Assembly: GCA_019787685.1 (NCBI GenBank)
Contig: JAHNUO010000005.1
Span: 868,001-932,000 of the forward strand
DNA length: 64,000 bases
Origin: Chiua virens
Taxonomy: Eukaryota > Basidiomycota > Agaricomycetes > Boletales > Boletaceae
Direction: 5' to 3'
Notes under the pieces: generated by a model
What the model was told of the DNA's origin: nothing
What the model saw: only the letters and a program-made list of their open reading frames with translations
Database searches by the model: none
Shown here: in pieces, positions 1 to 13,246 of the stretch
How positions within the stretch are numbered: position 1 is the first letter of the stretch
How the letters are laid out: each line of letters opens with the position of its first letter
Made by a program: the position numbers and the translations under genes

Positions 1-209
1 TCACTCGGATGGCCTCAGAAAGAATTGGGTGGGAGCCGGTGTGTAGAAGTCAGCTCCAGCAGTTGGACTTGGGACTCGGACCTGATACTTCGGATGTTCC
101 CCTGCTGAGGGTGAGAACATTCCGGAACTCATTTTGCGCTGAGTACACAGAAGATTCCAACGCTCTGAGAGATCTCATTTGTCGACTCAGAAGGCCAGTC
201 GATACTTGA
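1..209 (+). CDS. C-terminal end of small P-loop GTPase, type A copy 1 (cut by window edge)
   Basis: The reading frame is open to the left edge and stops at 209, so the ATG at position 9 is internal. The first codons read TRMA, at the place where the G4 motif of the related GTPases lies (TRMD in the copy at 622, THMC in the copy at 5287). The rest aligns with the end of the GTPase at 4132: a W-x-x-x-C segment, LDLGLG against LNLGIG, EYTEDSNALRDLICRL against EYMEDAQTLRDLIFRL. It is therefore the tail of a small GTPase of the same subtype, here called type A. The nucleotide-binding part lies outside the window. Function unknown; proteins of this kind are usually annotated only as G-domain or AIG1-like. 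It is followed at 622 by a type B copy, the same order as the pair at 4132 and 5287. Confidence 0.6.
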   Translation, partial: TRMASERIGWEPVCRSQLQQLDLGLGPDTSDVPLLRVRTFRNSFCAEYTEDSNALRDLICRLRRPVDT

Positions 210-621
210 CAACCTTGATCAATAGGCTTCGAAAGCAGAATACATATCTAGCTTATACCTCCCCTCTTCTTACTTGCTGGCTGAGCGCTTAGTTAACCTA
301 GTACGGAATCGCCATTTACCTACCGTTATTTAGATATCGTAGAACTTGGATTGGGGTTACCGTACCTTTCAAGTTGTAATCAAGATGAATCAGCTCAGGC
401 GAGGCGCTCAGTGGCACGCATCGTGGTATGATTCCGAACACGGCGATGCCTAGTGGTCTGCCACGAGTACGGTGTTGTGCTGGACGTGTATCAAGTTACC
501 CCCAGCTGCGATCCTCCATCTTGCCTCCCAGTTCCTGCCGGTGTTCGATTCCATTTGTAAGATAATGCCGCCGAAAGTTTGTTGCATTCTTGTTCTTCAT
601 CTATCATTCGTCGATCTAAAC
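210..621. other. Intergenic, type A to type B GTPase, copy 1
   Basis: I see no gene or RNA here. The equivalent spacer in the second GTPase pair (4841-5286) has similar length but no similarity I could see by eye. Confidence 0.5.
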
Positions 622-1250
622 ATGGTCAACGAATAGAATCCTGGACCCATTAGACACATTGCCGTCGTTGGCATTACTGGGGTTGGGAAGAGCACATTGG
701 TGAATGTGCTCAGCGGAAGAAATTGCGCCAAGGTCACCAATGATGCCAACCCGTGCACCACCCGACCCCATCGCTATGACATAAAGGAGGAAGGATTCGA
801 ATGTTCTTTATGGGACACGAGGGGCTTGAATGAAGCTTTGGAGAGAGATTCAATGGGTACCATTACTCGTTTCCTTCAGCTCCTCAGAGTGGTTCCCGAT
901 GCAGAGCGCGAGCTCCGGACATTCCTGCGCGGAAAAAATCCCAAAATTAGCCTCATATTGTTCTGTATCCAAGCGGAGAAAGCTTCAAGTCGACGCGCAG
1001 TGGAAGGATTACGACAAGATATACGCTAAATTCTGCAAAAGGAGGGTCAGGGTCGCGGTGGTGGTGACACGGATGGATCAGAATATGAGGAAAACAGACT
1101 GGAGGAAGATGTGCGAGGATAAAGCGAGGAATGTAGTGGGTGAGTTTCTTGACTGCAAGGATGGTTGAAGCAGTCCCAGTCTTCGATCGACTCGAAGAAA
1201 CAAGAGACTACAAACACAAAATCCTGGGACTCATCTCGAATTTTTCGTGA
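622..1250 (+). pseudogene. Small P-loop GTPase, type B copy 1, broken
   Basis: Closest relative in the window is the intact GTPase at 5287. ATG at 622 is followed by three codons and an in-frame TAG at 634; the frame then continues through IAVVGITGVGKSTL (G1/P-loop) and WDTRGLNEA (G3). Near 980, in an AAA run, one extra base moves the frame; the next frame carries the G4 motif VVVTRMD, a normal TKxD-like form. Near 1160 another extra base moves it again, and the last part reads MVEAVPVFD to LGLISNFS and stops at 1248-1250. So one stop and two frame breaks separate it from an intact protein of about 205 residues. It could be a decaying paralogue or, for the frame breaks, an assembly artefact like those in other genes here; the TAG is not explained by a single-base indel. 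Confidence 0.7.
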
Positions 1251-3481
<2,231 letters not shown>

Positions 3482-4131
3482 TAAACAACATATTTCCCTT
3501 CGCACACAAGTTGATAATCTGTTGTTCGCTCGTGCCACAATATCATTATTCGTGCCATTCAATGTTGCAGTACTGTTGTGCGATAGCACTACAATACACT
3601 TCTTTGTGCTTCTTCGGGAACCACACGTCATGATTTAGACCAGTGAACTGTGCCGAGTCAACGAACTTGGAGAATGGACATCTTCTATGACTCAAACCGT
3701 CGGTCAAGTCTTTGGTGCCAAATTACCAATACACACGGGCCGGTTTCACACCTACTTCGTGGCTCTAACAGTACGAGTCCTTCTATTCCCAACCAACTAG
3801 GAGATCAACCTCTGGAACAACAGCTACTTATTCAACTTTACCATATACAATGTTCCCGAAGGATTTAGATAAGTCCATATCTTTACCTTGCCCTTACATG
3901 TAACTCAGCGAAGAACCATTCGTTGCCATCGATGGACACAACAATATATTAATAAATCTGGGCGCATCTGCCTCGTGCAGGGGATCTTGAATATAAAACG
4001 CTCGCTCAACCATAACCCTTTGTCTCCCATCGAAAGAGTACATGCTAGCAGTGCAGGCAAGTGCAACAAACATATTGACGTTTCAGCGTAAGTGACAGTG
4101 ACACCCTCTGGCACTCTAGTAGACCACCACA
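3482..4131. other. Intergenic after GH10
   Basis: No gene supported. A short open stretch at 3801-3872 following a CTAG acceptor-like site (reads EINLWNNSYLFNFTIYNVPE) looks protein-like, but I cannot connect it to an upstream exon or to a known family. Confidence 0.35.
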
Positions 4132-4840
4132 ATGGCCACGGAAAGTAACAACGTCAACATCCAAGTTCTTTTGGCTGGCCAAACTGGTGTTGGAAGAAGC
4201 ACGCTGATCAACATGATCACTGGTGTTACCCAGGCAGCCAGAGTATCAAACGACGTTCGACCTTGTGCCATAGAAACCTACCCTACACACAGCACCGCTG
4301 GAAGTCGAAGGGATAACCTTGCAATGCAACCTCTGGGATACGCGAGGACTCGATGAGGCGGTGGATCACCCCACTCTTATCGACACGCTTCGTCAGCAAG
4401 GCTTCTGGCCATTTCCCAGCCTCAGCCTACGCCACTCTGAACGCGATCTCAGAAACGTTTGTCGAAAGCGTATCAACGACTTGAACGATAATGGAGAGCA
4501 AGCACGATCTGCTCCCATCGTCATCCTGATGTGGTGTATCCACGCCTCCAAGATAGATGTTCCGATTCATTGGCAGCATTTTCGCAAGGTGTACGTCGAG
4601 TACTGCGGCAGGAAGGTCAAACCGGTGGTCGTTATCACCCAAATGACCCCGGGATTTGCAAAGGATTGGGAAAAGAGGTGCAAGCAACAGATTGGGCTGT
4701 TGAATCTGGGAATCGGGTTCGGAAACACCGCTGATGTCTTACTGATGGTGCGAAGATACCGCGATATTTCTTCCCTGGAGTACATGGAGGACGCTCAAAC
4801 CCTCAGGGACCTCATATTTCGACTTTCTGGTAGGATATGA
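4132..4840 (+). CDS. Small P-loop GTPase, type A copy 2, with one frame break
   Basis: ATG at 4132 has a good context (ccaccacaATGG). The protein has G1 GQTGVGRST near residue 18, then SNDVRPC; near 4296 one base is gained or lost and the neighbouring frame continues with PLEVEGITLQCNLWDTRGLDEA, so the G3 motif DTRG is preserved. The G4 position reads ITQMTPG, which lacks the usual Asp and would bind guanine poorly. The C-terminus (LRDLIFRLSGRI) matches the fragment at 1-209. Total about 235 residues, a G domain with almost no extra sequence. Subtype A differs from B by lacking the VPDAER segment between G3 and G4. Biological role unknown; fungal proteins of this type occur as tandem families. 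Confidence 0.65.
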
Positions 4841-5286
4841 CGGATCACGTTTCCGAGAATACACCGTAATATTTCGGTACTCTGATTTTGATCTGTCTTC
4901 CTGGTTCCCTGAAGCCCTTTATAAGATACCTACAGCAAGATGTACAGTGTAGATACTGGCACCATTGTGAGATAGAATGTTCGAATCACTGAAGGCCCGG
5001 AATTGTCACCAACTCATACCAGATGCTCGTGGCAATTGAGAAGGTGGCGGTCAGCCCTACTGCAGCACAACGTGGTTAAAAGCCGCTGCAATCCACATGG
5101 TAGCAAGGTGACCTACCACATGCCAGATATATAGCACCACGCTCTAGACGCATGTATCAGGCAATCGTTGCGTTCTCACCCCCGCGATCAACGCCACGGC
5201 TGTTAAATTGGAACATCATGATGTCGGTCAGTCCTATATTCAGAGCGAGCATTTGCCGACGCTAATCGGGATCGGATCAGTCCACC
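4841..5286. other. Intergenic, type A to type B GTPase, copy 2
   Basis: No separate gene. The region 5218-5283 could hold a short first exon or leader of the next GTPase (ATGATGTCGG at 5217), but the ATG at 5287 already gives a full G domain. Confidence 0.4.
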
Positions 5287-5910
5287 ATGCACGTTGCTTT
5301 GGTCGGGAAAACCGGGGTAGGGAAGAGCACTCTAGTAAACGTGCTCAAAGGCGAGCAAGTCGCTGAAGTCAACAACAACGTTCGACCATGCACCACCCAA
5401 CCCATGTCGTACGAGGTGGTAGAAGGGGATGCCAGATACTGCATCTGGGACACGAGGGGTCTCGAAGAAGCGTCGGAACAATCAGGCATATCCCGTATGC
5501 TCAAACTCGCGAGGATGGTGCCCGATGCCGAGCGCGGGCTGAAGAATTTTTTATGCGGAGACAACCCCAGAATCGACCTCGTCCTGCTGTGCATCGACGC
5601 GAAGAAGATTAGGGTCAATATCCACTGGAAAATCTATAACAAGATTTATACCGATTTATGCGAAAAGAGATTGAGGGTGGCAATAGTGGTAACGCATATG
5701 TGTGAAAGGGACTTCGGAGGATGGAAAACAACATGCGAGGTCGCGGCCAGGGGTGTAGTGGATGAATTCCCCACCGCGAGTCTCATGGAGGCTGTACCGA
5801 TGTTCGAAGGGCCTGGCGATCCGAGGGTCGAGGAGTGCAAGCGCAGAATCATGGGACTGATTTCCAGCGCTTGTCGAAGGATAGCTCGATCGCTGGCAAT
5901 ATCATTATGA
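5287..5910 (+). CDS. Small P-loop GTPase, type B copy 2, intact
   Basis: Single-exon protein of 207 residues starting at ATG 5287 (tccaccATGC). G1 is GKTGVGKST (residues 7-15), G3 is WDTRG (54-58). The G4 position (136-139) reads THMC instead of the expected TKxD or NKxD, while the broken paralogue at 622 still has TRMD. Between G3 and G4 it shares MVPDAERGLKNFL and a following NPR/NPK turn with that paralogue. The protein ends just after the G domain with a basic tail (ACRRIARSLAISL). This is the only one of four copies that is open from end to end. The family resembles AIG1/GIMAP-like or septin-like TRAFAC GTPases, but I cannot assign a subfamily or a role. Confidence 0.75.
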   Translation: MHVALVGKTGVGKSTLVNVLKGEQVAEVNNNVRPCTTQPMSYEVVEGDARYCIWDTRGLEEASEQSGISRMLKLARMVPDAERGLKNFLCGDNPRIDLVLLCIDAKKIRVNIHWKIYNKIYTDLCEKRLRVAIVVTHMCERDFGGWKTTCEVAARGVVDEFPTASLMEAVPMFEGPGDPRVEECKRRIMGLISSACRRIARSLAISL

Positions 5911-6158
5911 CCGTCACAAATGTGTTGATCGTAAATGCCAGTAGGATGCACAAAGCACTGAACATCCATTTCAGTGACGGGCCGCGGCCTCGAGAGTTCA
6001 AACATAATTACGTAAAGTGATCCTACAAGCCCCTAAGGCTCTAAACACACTGACCTCGACTCTGCACGACAACGTCCAGAATGCGTGTAGTCACATGGTG
6101 AAGGAAGCCTATCACTAGCATGTCAATGTTAATAGTGTTCTCTTGCAACTGAATGGCT

Positions 6159-9100
6159 TCAGCCATCTGACTCGTTCGATTCTGCCTCTACTTCAATGTC
6201 TGCATCAACAAGATCCCCATCGTCTGCACCAGTGGCATCTTTGCCTCTGTCCTCCTGATCGCGGTACATGCGGGCGAGAGATTGGGACGTTGTCGCATGC
6301 TCTGGATGTTTATCTTCCCTAACACGAAGAAAGCGCGGAAACCGTAGACTCAGACCTCTCGTCGAAGACACTTGACCAAGCCCAGCCAAGGAGACAGGAC
6401 TGAGCGTGATGCTTGATTGCCACGGTTAAACCGATCCACAAATGATTAAAAAAATCAGCAAAGCAACGAAGAAATAAATAAATACAATCTGAGCCGAAAA
6501 GATTACAATCACTCACTCTGCGCCGCGTATCTCCCAGACTTCATGAGGCCTGAAATAAACGTCGGGTCTAAAGCCTGAAGGGGGGGGGAGCACGTTGTTT
6601 CAATTTTGGATTCAGTAATGTTGTTGGAAATAGTTGAGTAAAAATAGAGCTTCACCTCCAAAATCACAGTCCCACTGAGGGTGATATGAATAATCATCAG
6701 AATTCTCGCCGTATCTCGATGTGAGATCCTAATTCGAGGGCGAGCATTGCATTCCAATGGCGCAACACCGAGAAAAGAAACGGGCATACCTTGTAAAACG
6801 CATCGGAAAACCCTGCCACGATTAGAGAGTAATCCGTCATCGACGAGCTCAAGACGTGTCCAATTGTGGTGAAAAAAAGCTTACCAGACATGCATTTACA
6901 GACGGCAATTAAACTTTCCTTTGCAGGATCCCAAACTGCGAGCAGAACGGGACTCCACCATCCTGCTTTGCGTCCATTTCCGTGCCACTGCTCCGACAGG
7001 GACCAAGTCAAGTGTATCACCAAGTCCGTCCACGTAATCCTTCTTGAGCTTCAACCATGCCAAGGTTCGCTTATCTAGGGGTGGATTTCATATGAACCAG
7101 CATGTCGGTATGATGTTACATCTTAAAGGAATGTATCGAATCAAACAATTACAACTTACCGGGTTCATATGTAGCGGGCAAGGGCCGTTTTCGAGTATGG
7201 TTTCCCCTATCACGCTTGGCAGTTGTTTCCGATCCCTGAGCATTGTCTAGAAGCTGACAAAACTGAGAAAAACGCTGTCGTGGCGGTGATTCATTCGAAA
7301 ACCAACCTTGATCACGAGGCCTTCGCAGCGGCTTTCAACCGCTTCTTGCCAAAAATCTTCGACACATTCTCGTCCTTGTTCACTTTCGCAGCTATTGACA
7401 TGCTTAAACTGTGCAGCGTCTGGTTCCCCCTGTTGTCAGGACCGGGAACTGAGTTCTCAACAGATGCCGCCTTTCCCGGAATGATTGTCCCAACAAAAGC
7501 TGGTGAAACGATCAAATAACATGTTCAGATGCGATGGAGAGCGCATACTCACCTCCCCATTGAAATACATCAAGTCGAACGCAAATACGCATACTGAGAC
7601 TCTGATATCCCGGATATTTACATCCTTCCTTGCTCTACTCGAAAGTTCTTGGAAAGACCTTAGGCTACTGTCGTTGGGATCTAAGGCAACAATCTCCGAG
7701 TCAATGATAAAAGACTGCAGGGTGGGTGTCCTCGCAAACATGCTTTGACCAATGCAACTACATCCGGATACTGAGATCGGTGCATAGGATCAGTCGATAT
7801 GCAAAAAAAAAAGTTACGGGAGTTTTACTTTCTCAGTCATGTTTTCTAGATGTCGGGAGAATATATGAACAGACGGATCATCATTGGCCGCTTTTGATGC
7901 ATGGATCTGTGCGCGCTGACCGTCATACTTGAACTCTGCTGCGAATGGCATATCATTTAGTCGATCGTATATCTCGTCGAGTGACCGCACTGGAGAGCCT
8001 AGTGTAGGATGGAGAGGGATACCTGACCTCAAGCGGTTACCAAAAGAATTCAAGTCAGGAATTCATGCAACCTCACCCACGGTGAGTGGGACCCTTTCAG
8101 GGAGCCCGTCAAGTCCACCGGCCATGGCACCAGCTACGATATCAGTCATAGTTGGGATGCTGAACATAGACCTGCTTGAGCAACGCTTCAGCCTTTGCAA
8201 ACTTGAACAAAAGCTCGTTGCGTTGATGATCGACATCTTGCTTTTGCTTAGACGGCGATGAGGATGGTTTAATGGATGCGAGAAATTGCGGTGTCGTATG
8301 CAGGGACGAGCCAATTGGAATTGGTATACTTGGTTTTGCAGGAGGCGTCAAGACCAACGCTCTGGCCAAGGCGATCAAAATGGAAGTTCGGACGGCACCA
8401 ACACGCAGGTTCTGCGACAGTGTGCGGACCAAAAATCTTGTCTCTTCTCCCTTGGCAGCAACGAGGAGCCGCTCTACAATTGATTGCTTTTTGCCGAGCT
8501 GCTCCTTGTCCCTTTACACGAGCGATTTTCAGCATGGATTCATATACAGTCTCGATAAGCAAAGGAGGGTGCGCCACGAGTGTACCGACGTTGGATTTGG
8601 CGGCGAATGCAGCATCGCCCGGGTCACCTAATGAATTATACAATCTCCGAAGAGCCGCAGGTGTGAGACCAGATACATGTTGTATGGCTTTTGAAATGAC
8701 AGAGGAGCCAGTACCAAGTTCGAGCGAACAGTAAGCGGGCGAAAGTGAATTAGACATGAGATAGAGTGAAGGCAGCAGGGACGGAGGATGATATAATATA
8801 AGAGACCTCAGAGTGTTAGTGAGCGCATTGAGAATATCAATGCGGGAGCGCGTTTCCACCAAAACAAGGAGCGTATGGATGAGGAAAGAATATGGCGCAG
8901 GAGAATTGGCAGGCCAGGGACAGTTTTCGATGGGATACAGGAGTGGGTCGACTGCAGCTGGACTGTAGTTGAAAATGGGTTGACTTTGACGGAGAACGAG
9001 ACCCAACTGGGTGGGACGTCTCTCCAGCTGGAGCACCGCAGAATTCTCGCAAGTATCAAGGGTCGACAGAGAGCGAGCGTGAGACGATAAGGGTCCTAAC

Positions 9101-9397
9101 CCAGGCATCGAATCTATAATATCGTCAGCTGAATCAAGTAGGATAGGGTTTTCCCGAGTTCCATGGCCGTCCTGTCATAAATTATCATGGGTTCTAGGAT
9201 GGTTCACTGTAATTAACAGAGGGAAAATGCACCTCAGAAACGATACTGGAAGAGGCATGGCTATGGGTTCGCCGTGAGGGTTCGCCAGTGGAAGATGGAG
9301 GACGGAAATAAGTCTCAAGAACACCCTGGTGTTGATCAAGTTTGGACCTTTTCCTTTTGGAGGGTGACAGGGCACAGGATGGGGTTCGTTTCGACAT
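6159..9397 (-). CDS. CDC9: DNA ligase I (ATP-dependent)
   Basis: Seals nicks between Okazaki fragments and in excision repair, in the nucleus. The start at 9397 gives a short N-terminus with a basic signal (KRKRSK, residues 14-19) and a PCNA-binding PIP box QGVLETYF (24-31). Next come the helical DNA-binding domain ([14 protein letters not shown], ending near KGQGAARQK), and the catalytic core: motif I KYDGQR with the adenylated Lys at 7930-7928, motif [14 protein letters not shown], motif IV EGLVIK, motif V WLKLKKDY, then the OB fold ([24 protein letters not shown]) and the C-terminal [14 protein letters not shown]. An acidic tail ends at 6159. There are about nine introns. Single-base frame breaks near 8486, 7428 and 6987 interrupt the reading but the protein resumes without loss, which for an essential enzyme points to assembly error. 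One intron has a run of nine C as its polypyrimidine tract (6580-6588). Confidence 0.9.
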
Positions 9398-10110
9398 GGA
9401 AGTCAAGCACAGGGGGAAAGCAACCGACTCCTCTTTGGGACAAACCCCTCTCCTTCGCCTCACCAAGAGTATGCGGCAGTGGACGTACACCACGACTGAC
9501 GATCTGTCTCATGTCCATTTGTTATCATCAATATTCTTCGCTCAAGATCGCTCGGTGACTGATGCGCGCTTAGAGTAATTTGTTGTATCGTCCGCGTGCG
9601 CACAACTTACTACTAGCGTTGTGTTTACTGAATGAGGGTGCAGTATCCGAGTTAGATGAAACTCTCCAGACTCTCCACCGATGAGATCTTGAGACTCGGA
9701 GACTCAACTTTACTTTGGTGGCCCGGGAGAAGGACTTTGGTCGGTGACTGTCATCTTATTCAAGGAGCCACTTCAGCTGAGATTTGGCGCACCAGATATG
9801 ACCGACGTTATGTTTGCGTGCGAGCGAAGCATATCGGGACTCAAGGCATCTCCAGTCTTAAGGCAACTCGATAAGAACGAGGTCGGATATCGATATTCGA
9901 ATCCCAAGCCATGCCAGTAGCACATTACGCTCACATCGATCGATGTAGGTGTTGCGATACTTGCTGCAACTGAATCGGTTCGAATACTTACAACTTAATG
10001 CACGAACTGGGAATGTTGAAATTTTGAGCACCATATGAAACCCTAGCAGTAACAATGCAAATAAAGCTAACACATCCATAAGTAGTGTAGTCCAAAAATC
10101 ACGACCTTGA
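9398..10110. other. Intergenic between two minus-strand genes
   Basis: Holds the 5' region of the ligase gene and the 3' region of the next gene upstream. A minus-strand open frame at 9858-10118 with one hydrophobic stretch overlaps the end of that gene; I do not consider it supported. Confidence 0.4.
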
Positions 10111-12110
10111 TTATTCATAACCTAGTTCGGCGTCTATCCTCGCCTTTCGCAGTGCCTTTCTTTCGTCATCTGTAAGGCAGGACCATCCCTCGATTGTCTC
10201 GGCCAACTCCTCCTCAATCTTTCTTCCATTTCAAGCTGTTTCTTGCTCTTCTTTGGGGGAGGTGGACGAGGGAGTGGAGGTGGAGGAGTTCGACGATTTA
10301 GGTGGAGCGGGACGATTTTCGACAACATTGTTCGAGAAGACTTGAGGAAGGGTGAGTATGTTCGGGTTGCGTTGGGAAAGGGTGAATTCGGCTGCGAGTT
10401 CACGCGCCGGATGAGCTCGGACATTGGGGTCAACTTGGGTTTGACTGACAAGCCTCGAGCTTGGAAACCAGAGGCCGGGGTACGCTCATGTGGGCGATGT
10501 TTTGGGGGGCTGCAGTCATCTGCTCGCAAGTTTTCCTGATCCAGGTCATGAATACGGGGGTATGGAAGGAACAAAGTCATCGACTGTACCTTGCTCGTTT
10601 GACCTTCACTTCCAGGTGGCATACCAAGTGTATTAAGATTCGACGGTAGGGTCAATTCGTCTTCGTTCGAATCAACCATCCTACTCTTTCCCTTCTCAGT
10701 CATTGATTTCTTCTCGGAAACTTTCCTGCTAGTGGTGGACTGCTTGGCTACCGGAGAGGGGCTGTCGCGAGTGAAGTTTGAGCTCTGGTACATAGCTTGG
10801 GCAATAGCCTCCTGGTTTATACTTGTGGGTTCCTCTGCCATTTCAACGATGGAGCTAGTCACTTCTGCCTTCTTTCCCTTCCTTCCATTGTTCCGCGTTT
10901 TTGCTTGGGTTCCCTTCTTGGACAACGCCTGTTTCTTTTTACCTCGAGTACTGAGGGATTCGACAGGCGGAATTTCAATTCCAGAATCCGTGGGCACTGA
11001 AGATGACGAAGGTGCAAAGAAGGGTGGGGGCTCTGCGAACGGCGGGGATGCTCCAGCGGGGTCACCACCGACGATATTCATTTCATCGTCGTCAACAGCA
11101 ACTGAGGGACGAGTCCTCTTGCGTTTGCGGACAATCATCGGGGAAGAGGAAAGGGGCGTCAGCTCGCGTGCTTGCGGTGGTGTTGACGGCGGGACGGTAG
11201 GCAAGGTTGACGGAGGGAATTGAGAAGAGGACGTGTCCTGTGCCAGGGGGACCCGAGGGGATTGGCGAACAACTTCACTCGATGGCGAGTTGCCTGGAAA
11301 TACGGCTGTTCGTTTGATTTTGAGTCTTGGCTTCGGGCGTGGCTTTGTTGGGACGCTCGGCGGTGAGACTGGGTTTCCCTGTTTCTTCTGACGTTTTGAA
11401 GGCTTTAAAATAAGCTCATCCTCTTCGTCCGAAGTCAATTCGATGACCTCGTTCGTTTGATTTGAGGGTGGTATCGACTCCTTAGCTTTCTGCGATTTCC
11501 TTGAACGCATTTTGGCACGTTCGGCGATATCAAATGAGGAATATATATCGTCGACCACCTCAGAAGCAGCAAGCGAGGTGGCCGTTGCAGGTTGAATACT
11601 GTCGTTGGTTCGCTTCGTTGCGGAGACAGAAGTATCACTGATGTGAGAAGATGGCGCGCTTGGGACAGTATCTCGATTTGAAGTCGCCAGTTTCTTGATC
11701 ACTACTCGCGGCCTCGGTCGTGGCCGTGGTCGTGGCGGAGGAGGCATCTCGGACTGTGTAGTGGATGTCGGGGCTACGCTCGTAAAGTCGTCGATGGTGG
11801 AGTCCATCCTGCCCGGTGGAGTGAAGAGAGACCCATTCGCGAATGTAGACGGCGACCGGCGACCTCGTTCAGGGGTACGTAGTTGATCTGGAGTGAAAGT
11901 GGCGGTCTGAATGACTGAAACAGAAGAATAAGCATGAGGAGGTCACAGTCACGGATACGGCTGAGACTTACTCTCCGGCGAAACCAGATTGTCCGGTGCG
12001 ACAGAGGGGTTCATTGCTGAAGTTCCAGAACCATATATTGGGTGTAATTGCGGGAATGCATCCTCGTCTTCGCTGTCAGCAACCAGCCAGTCGTCCGCAG
12101 AGACAGCCAT
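10111..12110 (-). CDS. Ser/Pro-rich nuclear protein with SUMO-interaction motif, unknown function
   Basis: I do not recognise the family. The start at 12110 gives MAVSADDWLVADSEDEDAF; one intron (about 11919-11971) joins this to a long exon. The protein, about 630 residues, is low-complexity and rich in Ser, Pro, Lys and Arg, suggesting disorder. Visible motifs: a PR repeat (PPPPRPRPRPRPRV), nuclear-signal-like clusters (KPSKRQKKQ, VRKRKRTR), and VIELTSDEEDE, a good match to a SUMO-interaction motif followed by acidic residues. The most protein-like part is the very end: near 10220 one base seems lost in an A run, after which the frame reads KIEEELAETIEGWSCLTDDE and ends AELGYE at 10111. That conserved-looking C-terminus is likely the functional core. 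It shares a 169-bp divergent promoter with VPS51. Confidence 0.7.
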
Positions 12111-12279
12111 GGGTTGGAGGTGGATGCTGGTAGAGTAACAAGGTGGGACGCCGCAGTGCGCGCGGCCATTACTGAGTCGATCACACCGCGTCACAACACG
12201 TGACCGCGACATGGACCCCAAACACCTGTGGTGGTGATCTTGCATTCCAGTCCGATAAAGTCGGTCGTGTCTTACCAGA
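12111..12279. promoter_or_regulatory. Divergent promoter region, nuclear SIM protein / VPS51
   Basis: The 169 bp between two outward-facing start codons must hold both core promoters. It includes a near-palindromic CGCGTCACAACACGTGACCGCG segment (about 12185-12210) with a CACGTG E-box core. No TATA box stands out. Confidence 0.45.
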
Positions 12280-13086
12280 ATGTCTTCACAGTCTTCGCCA
12301 ACCAAGCAGCGTAGACAATCGACGCAGCGGGTAGTGTCCTCACCACTCCGCTCAACGACCCCTCCAGCTTCTTCTGCGCATCGTTCAGCTTCCGGGCTCA
12401 GTCAGTCAGCCTCCAAAGTCAGCCTCCCATCTCCTGGACCAGCAATCAAGACACGCGCAGTGGACCTACTGCGAAAGCACTATGGGCTTGGAGTAGGACC
12501 ACCACCTCCAATTCCTGGCAAGAGTGATGACCAGGACCCGATGAACATGGGTATGTCTGCACATTCTGATTGACAATCCTGACATTATCATATCAGACTC
12601 GTCTGTTTTCGACGCCAAGACATATTATGATCAGTTGATCACGACGTCTTCTCTCTCCGCGTTACTTAAATACGAGAATGAGCTCCTTGCAGGTGTGCCT
12701 CCTCCTTCGTATGGCAGCATGATACTGAAACTGCCAGAAGAGATACGGCAACTAGATGGCGAGCGCCAGTCTCTCGTGTACAATCGCCACCATGAACTCA
12801 TCGCAGCAAGCGACACCATCGCGACCGTACGCAAATTCGTGCTTCCCTTGTTCCAAACTCAACTTGTTTGTGTCAGATAAAAAACCGTGCCGAGAGCCTC
12901 GATGCAGATCTGGATTCTCTGAAAGCTGCATTCTCTGAGATATCGCGACTTGCAGCGGAGGTATCAATTGAGTGTCAACCCTCCTCGAACGGTGTCATGA
13001 ATATATAACACCGGTTCAATTTGCAGTGTTTGTCCCTCTGTCCCTCCCCCCTGACTCTGGAAAATGGACGTTGCGCGATGCACTGA
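12280..13086 (+). CDS. VPS51: Vps51, subunit of the GARP tethering complex
   Basis: Vps51 joins Vps52, Vps53 and Vps54 to tether endosome-derived vesicles at the late Golgi. Exons 12280-12550, 12597-12826, 12877-12960 and 13027-13086 give about 215 residues. After a Ser/Pro-rich N-terminus comes the family core: RAVDLLRKHYGL, FDAKTYYDQLITTSSLSALL, EIRQLDGERQSLVYNRHHEL, IAASDTIATIKNRAESLDAD. This matches the short N-terminal helical domain that binds the other subunits. The protein ends soon after it, as in the short yeast Vps51, without the long C-terminal rods of animal Vps51. The last exon (CLSLCPSPLTLENGRCAMH) looks less conserved and its acceptor site could be chosen differently. No frame breaks seen. 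Confidence 0.8.
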
Positions 13087-13246
13087 CATAAAGTCCATGA
13101 CTGGCTTAAGTCGTCAGGACCTTCCATGCTACAATAGCAGATATACATATTATGCAAACACCAGGCCCGCTTTACAGCAAATATCGCGAATACATGGATT
13201 AAGCCACGATTACAATACAAGTTACCCACCAGCCGAAAGATGACAT

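Noticed and set aside
3801..3872. Possible terminal exon (EINLWNNSYLFNFTIYNVPE)
   Set aside because: Looks protein-like, but no upstream exon or family could be found, so it is only mentioned in the intergenic note.
6580..6588. Run of nine G as an assembly artefact
   Set aside because: On the minus strand it is the polypyrimidine tract of a ligase intron, which is a sufficient explanation.
9398..9493. Arg-rich N-terminal extension of DNA ligase I as a mitochondrial presequence
   Set aside because: The open frame upstream of 9397 begins at GTG and holds no ATG, so there is no start codon for it in the genome sequence as read.
9858..10118. Small minus-strand membrane protein of 86 residues
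   Set aside because: It overlaps the end of the upstream gene, has only one hydrophobic stretch, and shows no other sign of being a gene.
10732..11223. Plus-strand open frame of 163 codons
   Set aside because: Antisense of the Ser/Pro-rich nuclear protein; biased codons there leave the opposite strand open by chance.
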